Source of the DNA: Eretmocerus hayati
Lineage: Eukaryota > Arthropoda > Insecta > Hymenoptera > Aphelinidae
Length of the DNA: 64,000 bases
Direction of reading: 5' to 3'
NCBI GenBank assembly: GCA_029851415.1
Contig: CM056743.1
Span: forward strand, 78,138,186-78,202,185
The notes beneath the pieces are model-generated. The model saw only the letters and a program-made list of their open reading frames with translations, was not told the origin of the DNA and did no database searches. Made by a program: the position numbers and the translations under genes. Below, one piece after another: positions 1 through 11,305 of the stretch; position 1 is the first letter of the stretch, and each line of letters opens with the position of its first letter.

Positions 1-956
1 TAGGACTTGTAGGATACTATCGCAGATTCATCAAAGACTTCTCGAAAATTGCCAAACCGTTTTTCGATCTCACAAAGAATTGTCACAACACTTTTATTGG
101 AAAGAGGAAGAAGAAGAAGCTTTCCAAGTACTCGAGGAACACCTGTGTAAGGCTCCAATTTTATTATTTCCTGATTATGATAAGCCTTTCACTTTGGCTA
201 CAGATAGCTTGAACTATGCTATAGTAACCATGCTCAGTCAGGAGAAGGATGGGTTTGATCATCCTGTAGCCTACTTATCAAGGGTACTGAACAAGCACGA
301 GAAAAACTACCACACTACCGAGAAAGAGTGCCTTGCTGCTCTCTATGCCATGCATCATTTTCGCCCTTATCTTTTGGGTAGAAAGTTCAGAGTAGTTGCG
401 GATCATGAACCATTAAGTTGGCTGCATAATCGCAAAGATCCAGGCCAGAGATTAGTGCGCTGGATGTTTAAATTCACAGATTTTGAATATATTTTCAAAT
501 ACAAACCAGGAAAACTCAATAGCAACGCTGATGCATTGTCTCGTAATCCGGTTGAAGAGGAGGGAATTAATAAGAATTTATACTTATTACGAATACTCAT
601 CATAGCCAGAAAAGCAGCCAAGAAGAACGCAGATGAAAATCAAGGTAGAGGGACTCCACCACCACCAACGCAGCCAAGACTAACAAGATCTGCTTCCATG
701 AGAGAAAAGGTGACAAGAGAAAGATTAGCTTAGGAATCCCCGCCGATTACTATTGGAAGACCAAGAGCGAACACGTTAGGTGAAGACTCTAAGAGTGGAG
801 CAGAACCCAAAGGTTCAAAAACGAAAAGAAGACCAGTGGAATTGGATCAAAGCGTTATAGCTGATAACAAGAGCCAGGAAGGCAGCGGAAATCAAACAGG
901 AAACGGAGGAGCAATCACCCGAAAATAAGAGTCCTGGAGGAACCATTTATCCTATT
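1..956 (+). pseudogene. Element Y, left part: RT end, RNase H and start of the pol linker
   Basis: This is the C-terminal part of a Ty3/gypsy pol polyprotein. Bases 3-78 encode the RT thumb signature (GLVGYYRRFIKDFS). After a one-base frame change near 79-82 the RNase H domain follows: the TLATDS segment, then ADHEPLSWL, and a typical end motif NADALSRNP near 540. RNase H degrades the RNA strand of the RNA-DNA hybrid during reverse transcription. Beyond 560 the chain becomes a low-complexity linker rich in Pro, Lys, Glu and Arg, with a stop at 731-733 and at least one more frame change before 956. The linker frame open at 957 is the one that continues at 51430, past element X. The 5' part of Y lies outside the window. 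Y is decayed. Confidence 0.88.
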
Positions 957-960
957 CCCG
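957..960. repeat. Left target-site duplication of element X (CCCG)
   Basis: The four bases CCCG lie directly before the TGTCAGGAA start of the 5' LTR. The same four bases follow the TCACA end of the 3' LTR at 51426-51429. Four- to six-base duplications are usual for Ty3/gypsy integrases. With one copy removed, the Y linker frame runs on without a stop, which supports a single insertion event. Confidence 0.75.
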
Positions 961-1176
961 TGTCAGGAACCCATATAGGTTCCCAACTAGCCCTACATAT
1001 TACTATAAATACCCTACACGCTCGCCACTGGATAAATATATCCCATGAGGCCACCTGCATCCAACGCACGATCATAAGAAAGATGCAACCCCAATCCACC
1101 AATCATGATGCAGGGACGACCCTCAGCTGATCCAATCCTAGACACGGATCGAGGATGACGCCCGCCCACGAGAGGG

Positions 1177-1182
1177 TATAAA
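1177..1182 (+). promoter_or_regulatory. TATA box in the X 5' LTR
   Basis: TATAAA lies in GAGGGTATAAATGGGGCC and is conserved in the 3' LTR copy. It is the likely core promoter element for the X genomic RNA. Confidence 0.6.
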
Positions 1183-1383
1183 TGGGGCCTCAAAAGCTCC
1201 GTCTAGTGCTTCTAGACGCGCACTCCAACGCAACACCACGCACCCTCCACAGGTGCTTCTAGAAACCCAGTCGAGCTCGTTTCACGATACAGCCATTTTG
1301 AGCCGAGCTTCTTGGGGAACTCGTCTCGTAGAATCATTTACGCATTGTACAGTCTCTCTCTCTCCTTATTATACTTTGGATTT

Positions 1384-1389
1384 AATAAA
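1384..1389 (+). terminator. Polyadenylation signal in the X LTR
   Basis: AATAAA follows the TATA box by about 200 bp within the LTR and is conserved in the 3' LTR (TCTAATAAACC). This gives the usual U3-R-U5 order. Confidence 0.5.
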
Positions 1390-1515
1390 CCTAGCTTACA
1401 TCAAACCCAGCATTTATTAATACCACCGCCCATTTTCCACAAACCAATCTGGTTAGTCCTCGGACTTACCAGGCGCAGTACCAAAGAACCCACTTCGGGG
1501 AATCCCGTCACAAAC

Positions 1516-1533
1516 TGGTGCTAGGTGTGGGGT
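1516..1533 (+). other. Putative primer-binding site of X
   Basis: TGGTGCTAGGTGTGGGG begins within a few bases of the LTR end. A TGG at this position is what a tRNA 3' CCA end would pair with. I could not assign the tRNA. The 3' LTR has no such sequence after it, which confirms which LTR is the 5' one. Confidence 0.5.
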
Positions 1534-2090
1534 ACTACTGTGGAAATTTGGAGAACAATTTGGGTTTCTGCTGTGGAAAATCTAGGAAACAAGCTGGCTT
1601 TTGCTGTCAAAAATTTAAGAAACAAACTACTGCAGGAATTTTGAGAATTTTCGCGTCAACCGCATCGCGCCCCCATTTTGGAGCTTCCCATCAGATACAA
1701 CGATTGTCAGGAAGGAAGACAAGGGAGGATGTCCATTGGAATTGCTTTTCTCCTCATCTACGCAGTGTCTGGGTGAGAAAATTTTTATTATCCCTATACA
1801 CGTCCTTCGCGGGGAGAGTCGCGAGGCACAGACTCATTCCAAATTCATAGAAGTCAAACGAAAATACTTCCCATCTGAATATTTAAATCTCATCCTCTCT
1901 GAACATCACCTGACAATCACTTTTTCCTTAAAATTATCTGAAACAGTTCGACTGAACAAACAATCTCAACCATAGACGGGGTCGAAGTTTGTAGAAATTT
2001 TTCCCCATTTTCTAGACTTTGTATTCTTGTGTTACTCGTAAAAAGCTAGGTCCTCTGAAATTGTTCAAGTTAACGCCTTGATTTGAGAAG
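1534..2090 (+). other. 5' leader of X
   Basis: No convincing coding sequence is visible between the primer-binding-like site and the gag start. The stretch is probably untranslated leader and packaging region. Confidence 0.5.
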
Positions 2091-4358
2091 ATGGCGAAGA
2101 ACCGTCAAAATTTAAATAGCCTCAAGTCTCTTCACAGTATCACCGAAGGTACTGTTGACCACCGGATCGCTAATATTCGAGAAAATGCTGAGGGAAGCGA
2201 GTCGACATCACCCTCTCTGCGAACACAAGAACAATCTGCAATGAAAGAAGCTTTTGACTCGGGAAGTCCTCTCGTTTATGACAATAATGACGCTTTGACT
2301 GAACATTGTGCCGCATCAACCGAATATGCTATGGCCAAAGAATACTCGAGGCCTCCCGTTGACCAAAATAGTAGATCACAAGTTCAGTTTGGTGAAAGTT
2401 CCAGCCACCGGCTTCTTAGCCTGGACGCTGAAGTGCAAAACAATTCCAGCCGCCGGCTTCCGAAAAGCCTGGACGCTGATGGACAAAATATTTCCGGCCA
2501 CCGGCTCTCGAATAGCCTGGACGCCGAGACGCGGAAACATACCAGCCACCGGCTACCACGCAGCCTGGACGCTGAGTCGCATTATGTATGTTATAGTATA
2601 AGTGAACGAGACCAAATCGAATGAAGTAGAAAAAATGAGAAGCCACGAAGACGGGGTAGAGAAGAATCGTCGCTTGAATCGTCCAATCGACGCTCACGCG
2701 GACCAAAGCCATCTGACAATTTGAAGAACACTGAGCATGCAAATATTGACGAGACAGATCACGATAAGCCAGATCGCTATAGAAATATTCTCGACGGCAC
2801 GAGCATTCCCAAACAGGATAGATTTAGAGACAATAGTGATTCTTCCGATAGAATGAGGAGCCATAATCCATTGCAACGCGAACTCAAATATTCGGGAGAA
2901 AGTATGGAAAATCGGTCTGATGGCAGGGGCTACGATTCTGACTCTCACGAAGAAGCTCGACAGTTTAGACCCAAAAATTTACCAACACATGCTTGTGCCG
3001 ATGATTGGCCTAATTCAAAACATCATCTGACACTTAAACAAGCCCTCAGCCGAATTCCCTCTTATGATGGAAGCCCAGATAAGCTAGAACAGTGAGACTC
3101 TCAAACGTATTGTGGATAAATATGGTCCCGATTCGAAACCAGTGGTGATGAGCGCACTATCAGGGGAATTTATAGGACACGCAGCTGATAATATTCCTCT
3201 TCGCGATTGAGTCAATATACTTCCGTAAGCGAATTATTAACCGACATGTTGAAGCAATACAGCTCACTAGCGGGAGAGGACAAAATCTTAGCAGAGCTGA
3301 GAGTAATACATCAAAATCCGAAAGAAAGCGTAGGAGATTATGGTTTACGAGTACAAACTCTCCTTGATCGTCTCTTGATAGCGTATCATTCAGATACCAA
3401 ACTCAAACATCGGGATCGTGACACATACAAGCAAAACGCAAATGAAGAAGCTCTAAGACAATTTATGTTTGAACTATTGAGCTCTCTCGGCGATGAAGTC
3501 CGATTGAAGAATCCTTCGAGCTTACGAAAGGCAATTCATAAAGCAATAGATGTGACGCGGGGTATGAATTCTTCAAATCATTCCGAAGGAGACAGCGACC
3601 AATTCGAGAATACCATCGATGCTGATATAGCGCAAAAAATGGAGAAGATGGGAGGAACAGAGTCTATTCCTAAGAAATCTACGGCTATCAAATCGTCACA
3701 GACTTCGAATGCATGTAGTCATTGTCGGAAACTAGAACATTTTGTGGAAAATTGTTCAAAACATGTTCAAACCTCGAAATTTTGTTTTTACTGCCGTAGA
3801 CGTGGGCATGATTTGAATGAATGCCGCTCTCTGAAATACTTACTCAGAGCCGGATTGATTTCGAAAAATCGAATGAAACAACCGAACAGAGTAGAAATTG
3901 TTCCGAAACGTTACGGCACTGAACCCCGAGAATATCATCCTCCGCGACGCAGTCGGGCAGGTTCAATAAGGAATGAAAGCCGAGGCCATGCTAGAAATAT
4001 TCATGATGAAAGTACATATTACAGAGATGAAAATCATGAAGTCAGCAGCGTGCATGACTATACGAAGTCTGGACAGAGTATTGAGAGTAACCGTGATTAC
4101 GAAAGGGATTCAATAAGTGATGAACCACATGAATATGGTTCTGGGGCAGAATGCGAGAGTCCGGACAAATACTTGAATAATGATCATCGAGATTTATTTG
4201 AAACCGACGACGGTCGTGAACCCTCTTTGACAAATCAGGGGCAGCGAAATCCGCGAGAGGATGGTGGACACCAAAATGAATCGATAAGTGAGTCAACCAA
4301 ATTTTCAGATTCTAATGACGTTCAATATCAGTCTCCGGGGCCCAGCTCCAGTAATTAA
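2091..4358 (+). pseudogene. gag: gag of element X (broken), with two CCHC zinc knuckles
   Basis: Gag is the structural polyprotein that coats the genomic RNA. The start is the ATG at 2091 (MAKNRQNLNS). The N-terminal third is polar and charged and carries a 16-residue repeat. A helical capsid-like region spans roughly 3090-3600 (ELLTDMLKQYSSLAGE, then a VGDYGLRVQTLLDRLL stretch). Two nucleocapsid knuckles follow: a C-x2-C-x4-H-x4-C motif around CSHCRKLEHFVENC (about 3712-3755) and CFYCRRRGHDLNEC (about 3783-3825). The tail is long, acidic and Ser-rich. Breaks seen are an in-frame TGA at 2622, a TGA at 3093 next to a frame change, and a second frame change and stop near 3205. After the stop at 4356-4358 no protease or RT follows, which is unusual for a gypsy-type element. 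Confidence 0.75.
2401..2585 (+). repeat. 48-bp minisatellite within X gag
   Basis: There are four tandem copies of a 48-bp unit starting CCAGCCACCGGCTT, each encoding a variant of SHRLPKSLDAE plus five residues. The frame is kept across all copies, so the repeat expanded within a coding context. Confidence 0.75.
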
Positions 4359-5648
4359 TTGAATGAACCAAATCTGCCACGACGAAATATTTGGATTCCC
4401 TGGTTTTTTGTCCTCAAAGCAGATCATGAAGAGTACGGATGAGTAGGAGGAAAAGATGGTGTTGAGAAATCATTCAAAGCTTATTCTTAATACGAGATAT
4501 GCGTTGCGAATTATGGAAGAAAATATCTAGGAAAATCAAGGATAATCATAGAGCAATTCAACGCAAGGCAGCGCATCACTTGGAACCAAATTAGAAATGA
4601 TAGGATAATCGTATGTTACTGATGATTTGCAATTTAGGAGTGCTCTTCATTTTGTAATCGAGTATTGTAACAGAAACTGCGAGACAAATATTAGAGAGCC
4701 AAATGAGTCAATATCACTGTGTCCGAGAACCAAATGCAAAATCTACCGTGAAACTACCAGAGCCCTTATTTTTAATACAAAAAAAAAACGATTTTCTATT
4801 GTTACTAACGAAAGACAGAATGATAACTGAGATAGATGCCCGATGGTTTCAATTAGCAGGATCTGTGAAGCAATATTGAAAGAGTTATAATATATTGGTT
4901 GGGTTACAGCCCGTACTTGGGTGAATTATTCATGGCATTATGAGGAGCTATCAACGCGGGGAGTATTGACTGATACGAATTCAATCCACTCGTAGTGATA
5001 AGTAAATGATATGCTGAAAACGAGGGAGTTTTTCATAGGCGAAACTTACAAGAAAGAAACGTTATGATTTTAGGATTCATATCGATGGGGATTATTCCTG
5101 AGGCTAGAAATGCGCCCTCAGAGCATCGGTTATTTTCATGCTTGGTAACACAATGATGATGATTTTTGGGGATACTTACATAGTTAATCTGTGATTGAAA
5201 GAACGATCTATCTAGGATTCTACAGGTTCTGTTGGGGGGAAATTATTGGCCACGGTGTGCCCTTGGGAAATTGTTTGATTACATGGTTGGATACTGCAGG
5301 GAAATGATGATTTTCAGGAGTATTGACATAAGCAACCTATAATTGAGAATCGCTTATGGTTTCAGAGTTCATGTTAGGGGGGATCATCCATGGCGCCAGA
5401 GTACGCTCTCAGGGGATTGATCATTTAGGTAGATGTACAGGAGGGGAAATGATGATTTTTCATACATCCGGAAACCTCCGATCCTAATCGGCAGCGACAT
5501 TTCCGTTGATGTAAAATACGAAATGTGATAGATTAGGTAGAAAGCATGAAGCTACGGAATACATAATGTGATGGGAATTCATTGCTTGAAAATATTGACG
5601 GGATGAGCTCGTATTGACGAAAAATTGTCAAAGTGGTCCTGGCTAGAA
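4359..5648. repeat. Non-coding X interior with degenerate ~143-bp repeats
   Basis: No gene is seen. From about 4915 to 5470 a unit is repeated loosely. G-runs followed by ATTATTC or ATCATCC plus a TGG or GCG context recur near 4919, 5092, 5235 and 5377, and GGGGATACTTACAT- or GGAGTATTGACAT-like stretches recur between them. The last two spacings are about 143 bp. Confidence 0.35.
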
Positions 5649-5650
5649 TT

Positions 5651-5758
5651 TGTAGGGGAAAGGGGGGATAAGCTTATATATGTAGGAAAATGGGGGATGG
5701 TCTTATATTTGTAGGGAAATGGGGGATGAGCTTATATTTATAGGGGAATGGGATATAT
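5651..5758. repeat. 30-bp tandem repeat
   Basis: About 3.5 copies of a unit of the form TGTAGGGGAAATGGGGGATG plus CTTATATT start at 5651, 5681, 5710 and about 5740. No coding role is visible. Confidence 0.7.
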
Positions 5759-6663
5759 GTCCGCTTTGTTGAAGAAGTATAACGCGAGTTTATTTGAGGG
5801 GAATGACAGAATTGAATCGCATACGGGGTACAGTTTCTGACTGATACGGGGAAATGAGTTATTTTTTCGAGCTCAAGATTGAAAAAAAAACGCAATTAGA
5901 GTCCAGAGAGGGACATTATGGAGGAATTCAAACGTGAAAAATATCAACCGGGCGTCAGTCTCACAGAATGAGTACATCGGCAACAAATATTTTAGCTAAC
6001 AATGGGGGGATTATTCGACCACAGTCGATTTTCTTGGATTTAAGAAAACTGTCCGCATTTCACGAGACTCCACAGTTTATCTAATAAACGAGAGTAGCTG
6101 ATAGCATTGGGGAGACAAACACTAGGGGGATTTGAATTCACCAAAATTTGGACGAGAAAGTTGGAATTGACAATCGATTTGGACGAGTTGATAGACCACC
6201 GAAGTCCGTGAAGCAAGCTGGAAGATATTTGAATCTTGTAGAAGTGAATCAAAATGCGGCTTGGGTGGATTTGAGTGCCACTAGGGTCCGCGAAGCAACA
6301 AACGTAAATGGAAGTTGAAGAATCTAGATATTCTATGATATTGAATCTCGCAAATCCTGCTAGGGCTAGAAATGAAAAATTTGTTTTCGCATTCCAACTT
6401 GTGAGGTTGAATTCTGAGAGAGCAATCAAAATCAGATTGTATCATTCATTTATGTGTGATAGGTTCAAGAGGATGAAAGTTGCGTGCAGAATAGTTGTCA
6501 CTGAGTTCAAAATGAAAATTAAGCTCGTTCAGTTGAATGCGGCATCAAGAATGTATCTCTCAAACGAAATAAGGAAAAATTTGAATTATTAACCGCAAAT
6601 AATATAATTTTATTTTTTTCTTCATAGGAAAGCATTTGGTTTGGACATAGTGATTCATCATAT
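5759..6663. other. Non-coding stretch of X
   Basis: Only short open frames without family signatures were seen on either strand. Confidence 0.5.
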
Positions 6664-7036
6664 AATTGTTTGAATTACTGATAATACAGGCTCATAGATG
6701 AAATTGACTTCTCTGAGGCTTTTATCTGAATCCGTTGATTTTGAGGAATAGCGATGCGCGTTTCAAGTGAATTAATGAATCATTGAAATTGTTTGAATTA
6801 CTGATGATACAGGCTCATAGATGAAATTGACTTCTCTGAGGCTTTTATCTGAATCCGTTGAGTTTGAGGAATAGCGATGCGCGTTTCAAGTGAATTAATG
6901 AATCATCGAAATTATTTGAATTACTGATGATACAGGCTCATAGATGAAATTGACTCCTCTGAGGCTTTTATCTGAATCCGTTGATTTTGAGGAATAGCGA
7001 TGCGCGTTTCAAGTGAATTAATGAATCATCGAAATA
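6664..7036. repeat. Three tandem copies of a 123-bp unit
   Basis: The segment containing GAATTACTGATGATACAGG and GAATAGCGATGCGCGTTTC occurs three times. Its GAATTA marker falls at 6672, 6795 and 6918, exactly 123 bp apart. The copies differ at only a few bases, so the duplication is recent compared with the decay around it. The period is divisible by three, but no long frame spans it. Confidence 0.85.
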
Positions 7037-8400
7037 TTTCAAAAAGTCGTAGCTCTTCGTTGAGACGAATGGAGGAGGATCCATTGAGACAAAAAAAAAT
7101 ATTCGGGCGTATCCTTTTTTTCCACATTTCACGAAGTCAATGCCATTTGATTCATTTATTCCCGAGTAAACCATGATATTTTTCGAATATTTTCTGTAAC
7201 ATAAGGATGAAGACAAGTCACAGAATTACCCACATCAAATTGTCAAGAAAAATGATACTCAATCTTATCGAGTCAGATCGACTCATGAGGAGTTGATGTG
7301 CCAGCGAAGAAATGGACGTGAGATGCAAGCAGTTAATTTTCTCTTCGTGAATGATAAGATAAAATACTTACTCGTCTGGTTTTTGTTATGAGCAATAATA
7401 ATTTGGACGCATCAGTTACGTCAAAGTTGCAGGGATGTTTTCATACGAACAAAATGGTTCGATAGAGCAACAGAAAATATGTCGGTGAATGGTCCATGTC
7501 CCTCTCCCGAATTCCTGATATTCTAATGGTCTGGAAAATCTGCTTTACATTCGATTTCCTCAGCTCTGTAAGTCGTTAATGGGTCAGCTCATTGAGATGC
7601 CTCAGGTATCGAGTTGAACTCGGAAGCGGTGACTCAAGTCAGTCGCTTGCATCTTTGAGATGCATGAAACACAATATAGCGTGACTATATTAGTGCAGAT
7701 GGTGTCCCAAACAGTGCTCATGAAAGGGTGTGACTGGAGTATCTGGTGGAGTGAATCATCTCGCTTACAAGAATCAAATCGGTGTTTCTCAATACGACTT
7801 GGTCATGGGATTTGCCACAATGGAAATTGAAAACGCCAGGTGATCTTACTGCATACCGAAAGACGATTGCGGAAAATGAACCTGCTGAAGATGGGATAAA
7901 TCGACAGTAAAACAGAGCTAACAATGAACTAATCTGACTCCTAAATATTCCACATAACTCAACCTTGAGGGAAAATGGATTCTTTTCACTCACTATTCCT
8001 CTGGTTGTCACGCGAGGTGAAAACCCGAGAATTATGTTGATATAAGATGTTATGTAGAAAAAACAATAATCGAAAAATCAAACTTTGATGTGACTACTTC
8101 GCAAAGCAGCTGAAAAAGCTAGCTCGATGGTGTACACGAATTTCGATTGTTCTACCAATCACCATATTCAAGTACTCTAGAATAGCAAAAGGAGCACATC
8201 GCAAATAGCTGAAGCTATTTTTTTATCCAGCAAAACCAATCCAAAATTCAAAATAAGAAAAAAAAAGATCAAACGTACAAAAACAAACGATACTGTGAGC
8301 AAATGCTGATCTACTTTATATAAATGAAAATCGTTGTGAATGGAAATCATCAAATGACCAACCACCAGCAACTCAATGATCTCATACAATGAAGATTTAT
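7037..8400. other. Non-coding stretch of X
   Basis: The region is AT-rich with short spurious frames only. I see no gene, RNA or repeat that I can support. Confidence 0.5.
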
Positions 8401-8404
8401 CTAC

Positions 8405-8475
8405 CTATCTATATCTATATACCCTGAGGCGCCAGTACAGTTCAGTATCAGTCCGTAAGCATCGAGTGGCGTATA
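8405..8475 (+). promoter_or_regulatory. Possible core promoter
   Basis: TATCTATATCTATATACC is followed about 30 bp later by TTCAGTATCAGTCC, which contains TCAGT matches to the insect initiator consensus. A more GC-rich 400-bp stretch follows. No downstream open frame was recognised, so this rests on spacing and motifs alone. Confidence 0.25.
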
Positions 8476-11303
8476 TAGTCATCTATAAGCAGTAGCTCAG
8501 CATCATGGGGTATACAGCGGGCGGGCTGTATGTATCAAGCACGGCAATAGATACAACGCGTATCCCTATAGCAGTGACTCGGCAATGGGTCGGTCCATAG
8601 CAGCACACGTACACTGAGTGGAGGCACCGCTTATTGTCCTTGGTGCGTCTGTGTGAGTCGCATGTTAAAGCATAGGAAGTGCGCGCAAAGAGCGGTCGAC
8701 GCTATCCGAGATGAGTGAATCTCTTTCACACGCACAAGCCACTTTTGTCCCGGGTGCTTCTGTGTGCGTTGAACGCAGCCAGTATAGGCCTGTACATCGC
8801 ATGCGACATGCCAATGAGTCTACTGAGACAAATGTCTAATGAAAGAGCAATAGTTTTGGGGTAACACGGGTGAGCTGTTCTCTGCTCATTATCTCTGATT
8901 TAAACTCTCTTCGACCTTGAAGTTACAAATTTCCTTTATGTGATGCAGCAATAATGACATTAACATTCTCATGACATTTCTAACCTCAATCTTTCAAGTG
9001 CCTGTTAGAAATTCAAACTGAATAAAAATGAGCAATTTCTTCTATCATGCACTCTTTCATTCAAATTGGACATTGAAAATATTAACCACATCAAAAATCA
9101 TAGGTCAAAACTTATAACCATCATCACATAAGCAGTAACAGCTATTGTCAAAACTCTGAAATGAATATGTATTTTGTGACAAAAATTAGCCCAAACTGCC
9201 CCTCATCAAGTACAAGTCCCACATCTTATCAGAATTGTTAGTCGCTCAAAATATTTTTTTTTCTTTCTCTCCACACTACCTTGCTCACCAATCATTAACT
9301 TGTGTCCCATGACCACATTATGAATGGCAATCCCTCACTCATGCTGAGCATCTTAATTAACAAACCAACTATGCATCAAAATAGACAATCAAAAGAGTCG
9401 AGTGGTTGTGAATGAATTTTTCAGCTAAACCCAATGAATACTGAGTAATTTCACAATAGCCATGCTGTACTGGTCAGCAAAAATTGATAAAACTCAAATT
9501 GCAACATTGTAAAATTCAACAGCTACAACTATGCACAAAACAAGCTCTTGATCTAAGAAACTGGACAAGGAGTTCAGATCTACTATCCCATCCATCACAA
9601 ACTGCAGTAAAACTCACCAAATGCATGAGCGGGTATAAGATTCTTTGATCTCACACTTCTTTTCCAGAACACCATAAGCTTACAGTTACACTAAAGTTGA
9701 TTTAGTATGGAAAATGGGATTCAATTGTCAAAATTACAAACCCTGTACCGCACAAAAAGTAATCTTACTCATGCTGATTTACTTACCTACAATTTCAGCG
9801 TACACCAGCATCATACTCCAAAGTTGAAATAGCACATCTTGGGGCAACAGCAAGACTCAGCTTTCTTCAGCATTCTCACTCACAAACAAATTCATTAATC
9901 AATTTTGAATTACAATTACAGCTGAATCACTCTTGTTAAATTGTTCAAGTGAAGTATAGTTTTCTAGCAACAACAACATTACACACATCTAAATTGATGT
10001 ATGTATGCTTGTCAAGAGTCAAAGATGAACTTTGTCTGCTTACTCTAAGACGCATTGAACACGCTATAGTACAGGCAGAGATCATCATCTGATGTACTTG
10101 ACTTCCCCTTCCTGTACTTACTGTCATGATCTTTCCTCTCTCTCACACACATTGGAAAAGGGAAAGCCTTCTGCTCAGTGTCGAACGTCAATGCGGCTTT
10201 CATGTCATTGATGCCTAAGCAAAGCCTGAGTGGAGAATCCAAATCTCTTCTGACTGATGGTTGATATTTCAATAGCAAGAATATGAATGTAGCTTTCATG
10301 CTTTGATGAGATTTTCCAGGTGAATACTCATGGGTTTTTATTTTTAAATATTACATCAAAAATAATGAAATGAGTTCAACTCATGGAATGGTCATCTTGG
10401 AAAGTTTTTGCACTGCCCAGTTTAAAACATCAACATTGTGGCTAATTCATTGTATAGACTCTCTCATGATAGAAAATTTCAGCCGGCTCTTTTGTTTTGC
10501 TCACAAACCACAATGAACAGTCTATCAGTAAGCAATTGGGCTCATGTAAAGAGCTATAGCTTCATAAAAGACTCTTATAGCCATCAAGTCTATTCTCATT
10601 CTCAACATGAATTCTTATACCTATAGTTCATGAATAAAACTGAAATCCATTAATCAGTGTTTACCCAAAGGGGGATACCCATGTATAGATGTTGAACAAC
10701 AGCCTTCACACAATTAGGATGGTGAATACAGTATTTCAGAAAATACTTACCCACAGTAATGAGGATTCCCAATTTTTCATTCACCAAAACCTATCACACC
10801 TATAGGATATTGCTCTAACAAAGCAAAATCTTTCAAAGTCATCTGAACTATAGTAATGTGGGAATAGGCCTTTGAATAACATCAGTTTATGTTTGATAAA
10901 CTACCCTGCTAGTACTCATTAGGTCTCAGCTTCATTGGTAACCGAATGAAAAATATTGTCATTCTTATAACTGGACCCCAATAGTAGCTTTGAAGTATAC
11001 CTACTCCACTCAAATTCTCACTCACGCTCTGGTAAATATTCAAACCTTCTGCCATGAAGGGCTTAAACATGAGAATCAGCATTCTTGGTAAATGCCGGGT
11101 GAGACCTTCAATGGAATGGATCACTTTCTCACATCATGCATAGCATCAGTCACAACATTCCACTAATGCATGGGTCAAACTATAAGACCACAGATTCATG
11201 ATTGGAAAAGAATCACAAAATGTCACTATAAAACCCGAGCAATGCCCACTCAATGTTTCAAGACAGTATGATTCTTATGACCCTGTATGATATGAATCAG
11301 ATA
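8476..11303. other. Non-coding stretch of X
   Basis: A GC-richer segment (about 8480-8850) is followed by AT-rich sequence. No coding region, structured RNA or mobile element end was recognised. Confidence 0.5.
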
Positions 11304-11305
11304 TA

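Larger units (their letters stand above)
961..1512 (+). repeat. 5' LTR of element X
   Basis: The 552-bp repeat starts TGTCAGGAAC and ends GTCACA. It matches the repeat at 50909-51425 along its whole length. By eye there are roughly 17 substitutions in about 490 aligned bases, plus a few indels; the largest is about 50 bp present here near 1400-1455 and absent from the other copy. A TATA box and an AATAAA signal sit inside in the correct order. The divergence suggests a moderately old insertion. Confidence 0.88.

Noticed and set aside
1312..1850. Small proteins in the X LTR and leader
   Set aside because: They overlap LTR signals and the primer-binding site and lack homology or a sensible start.
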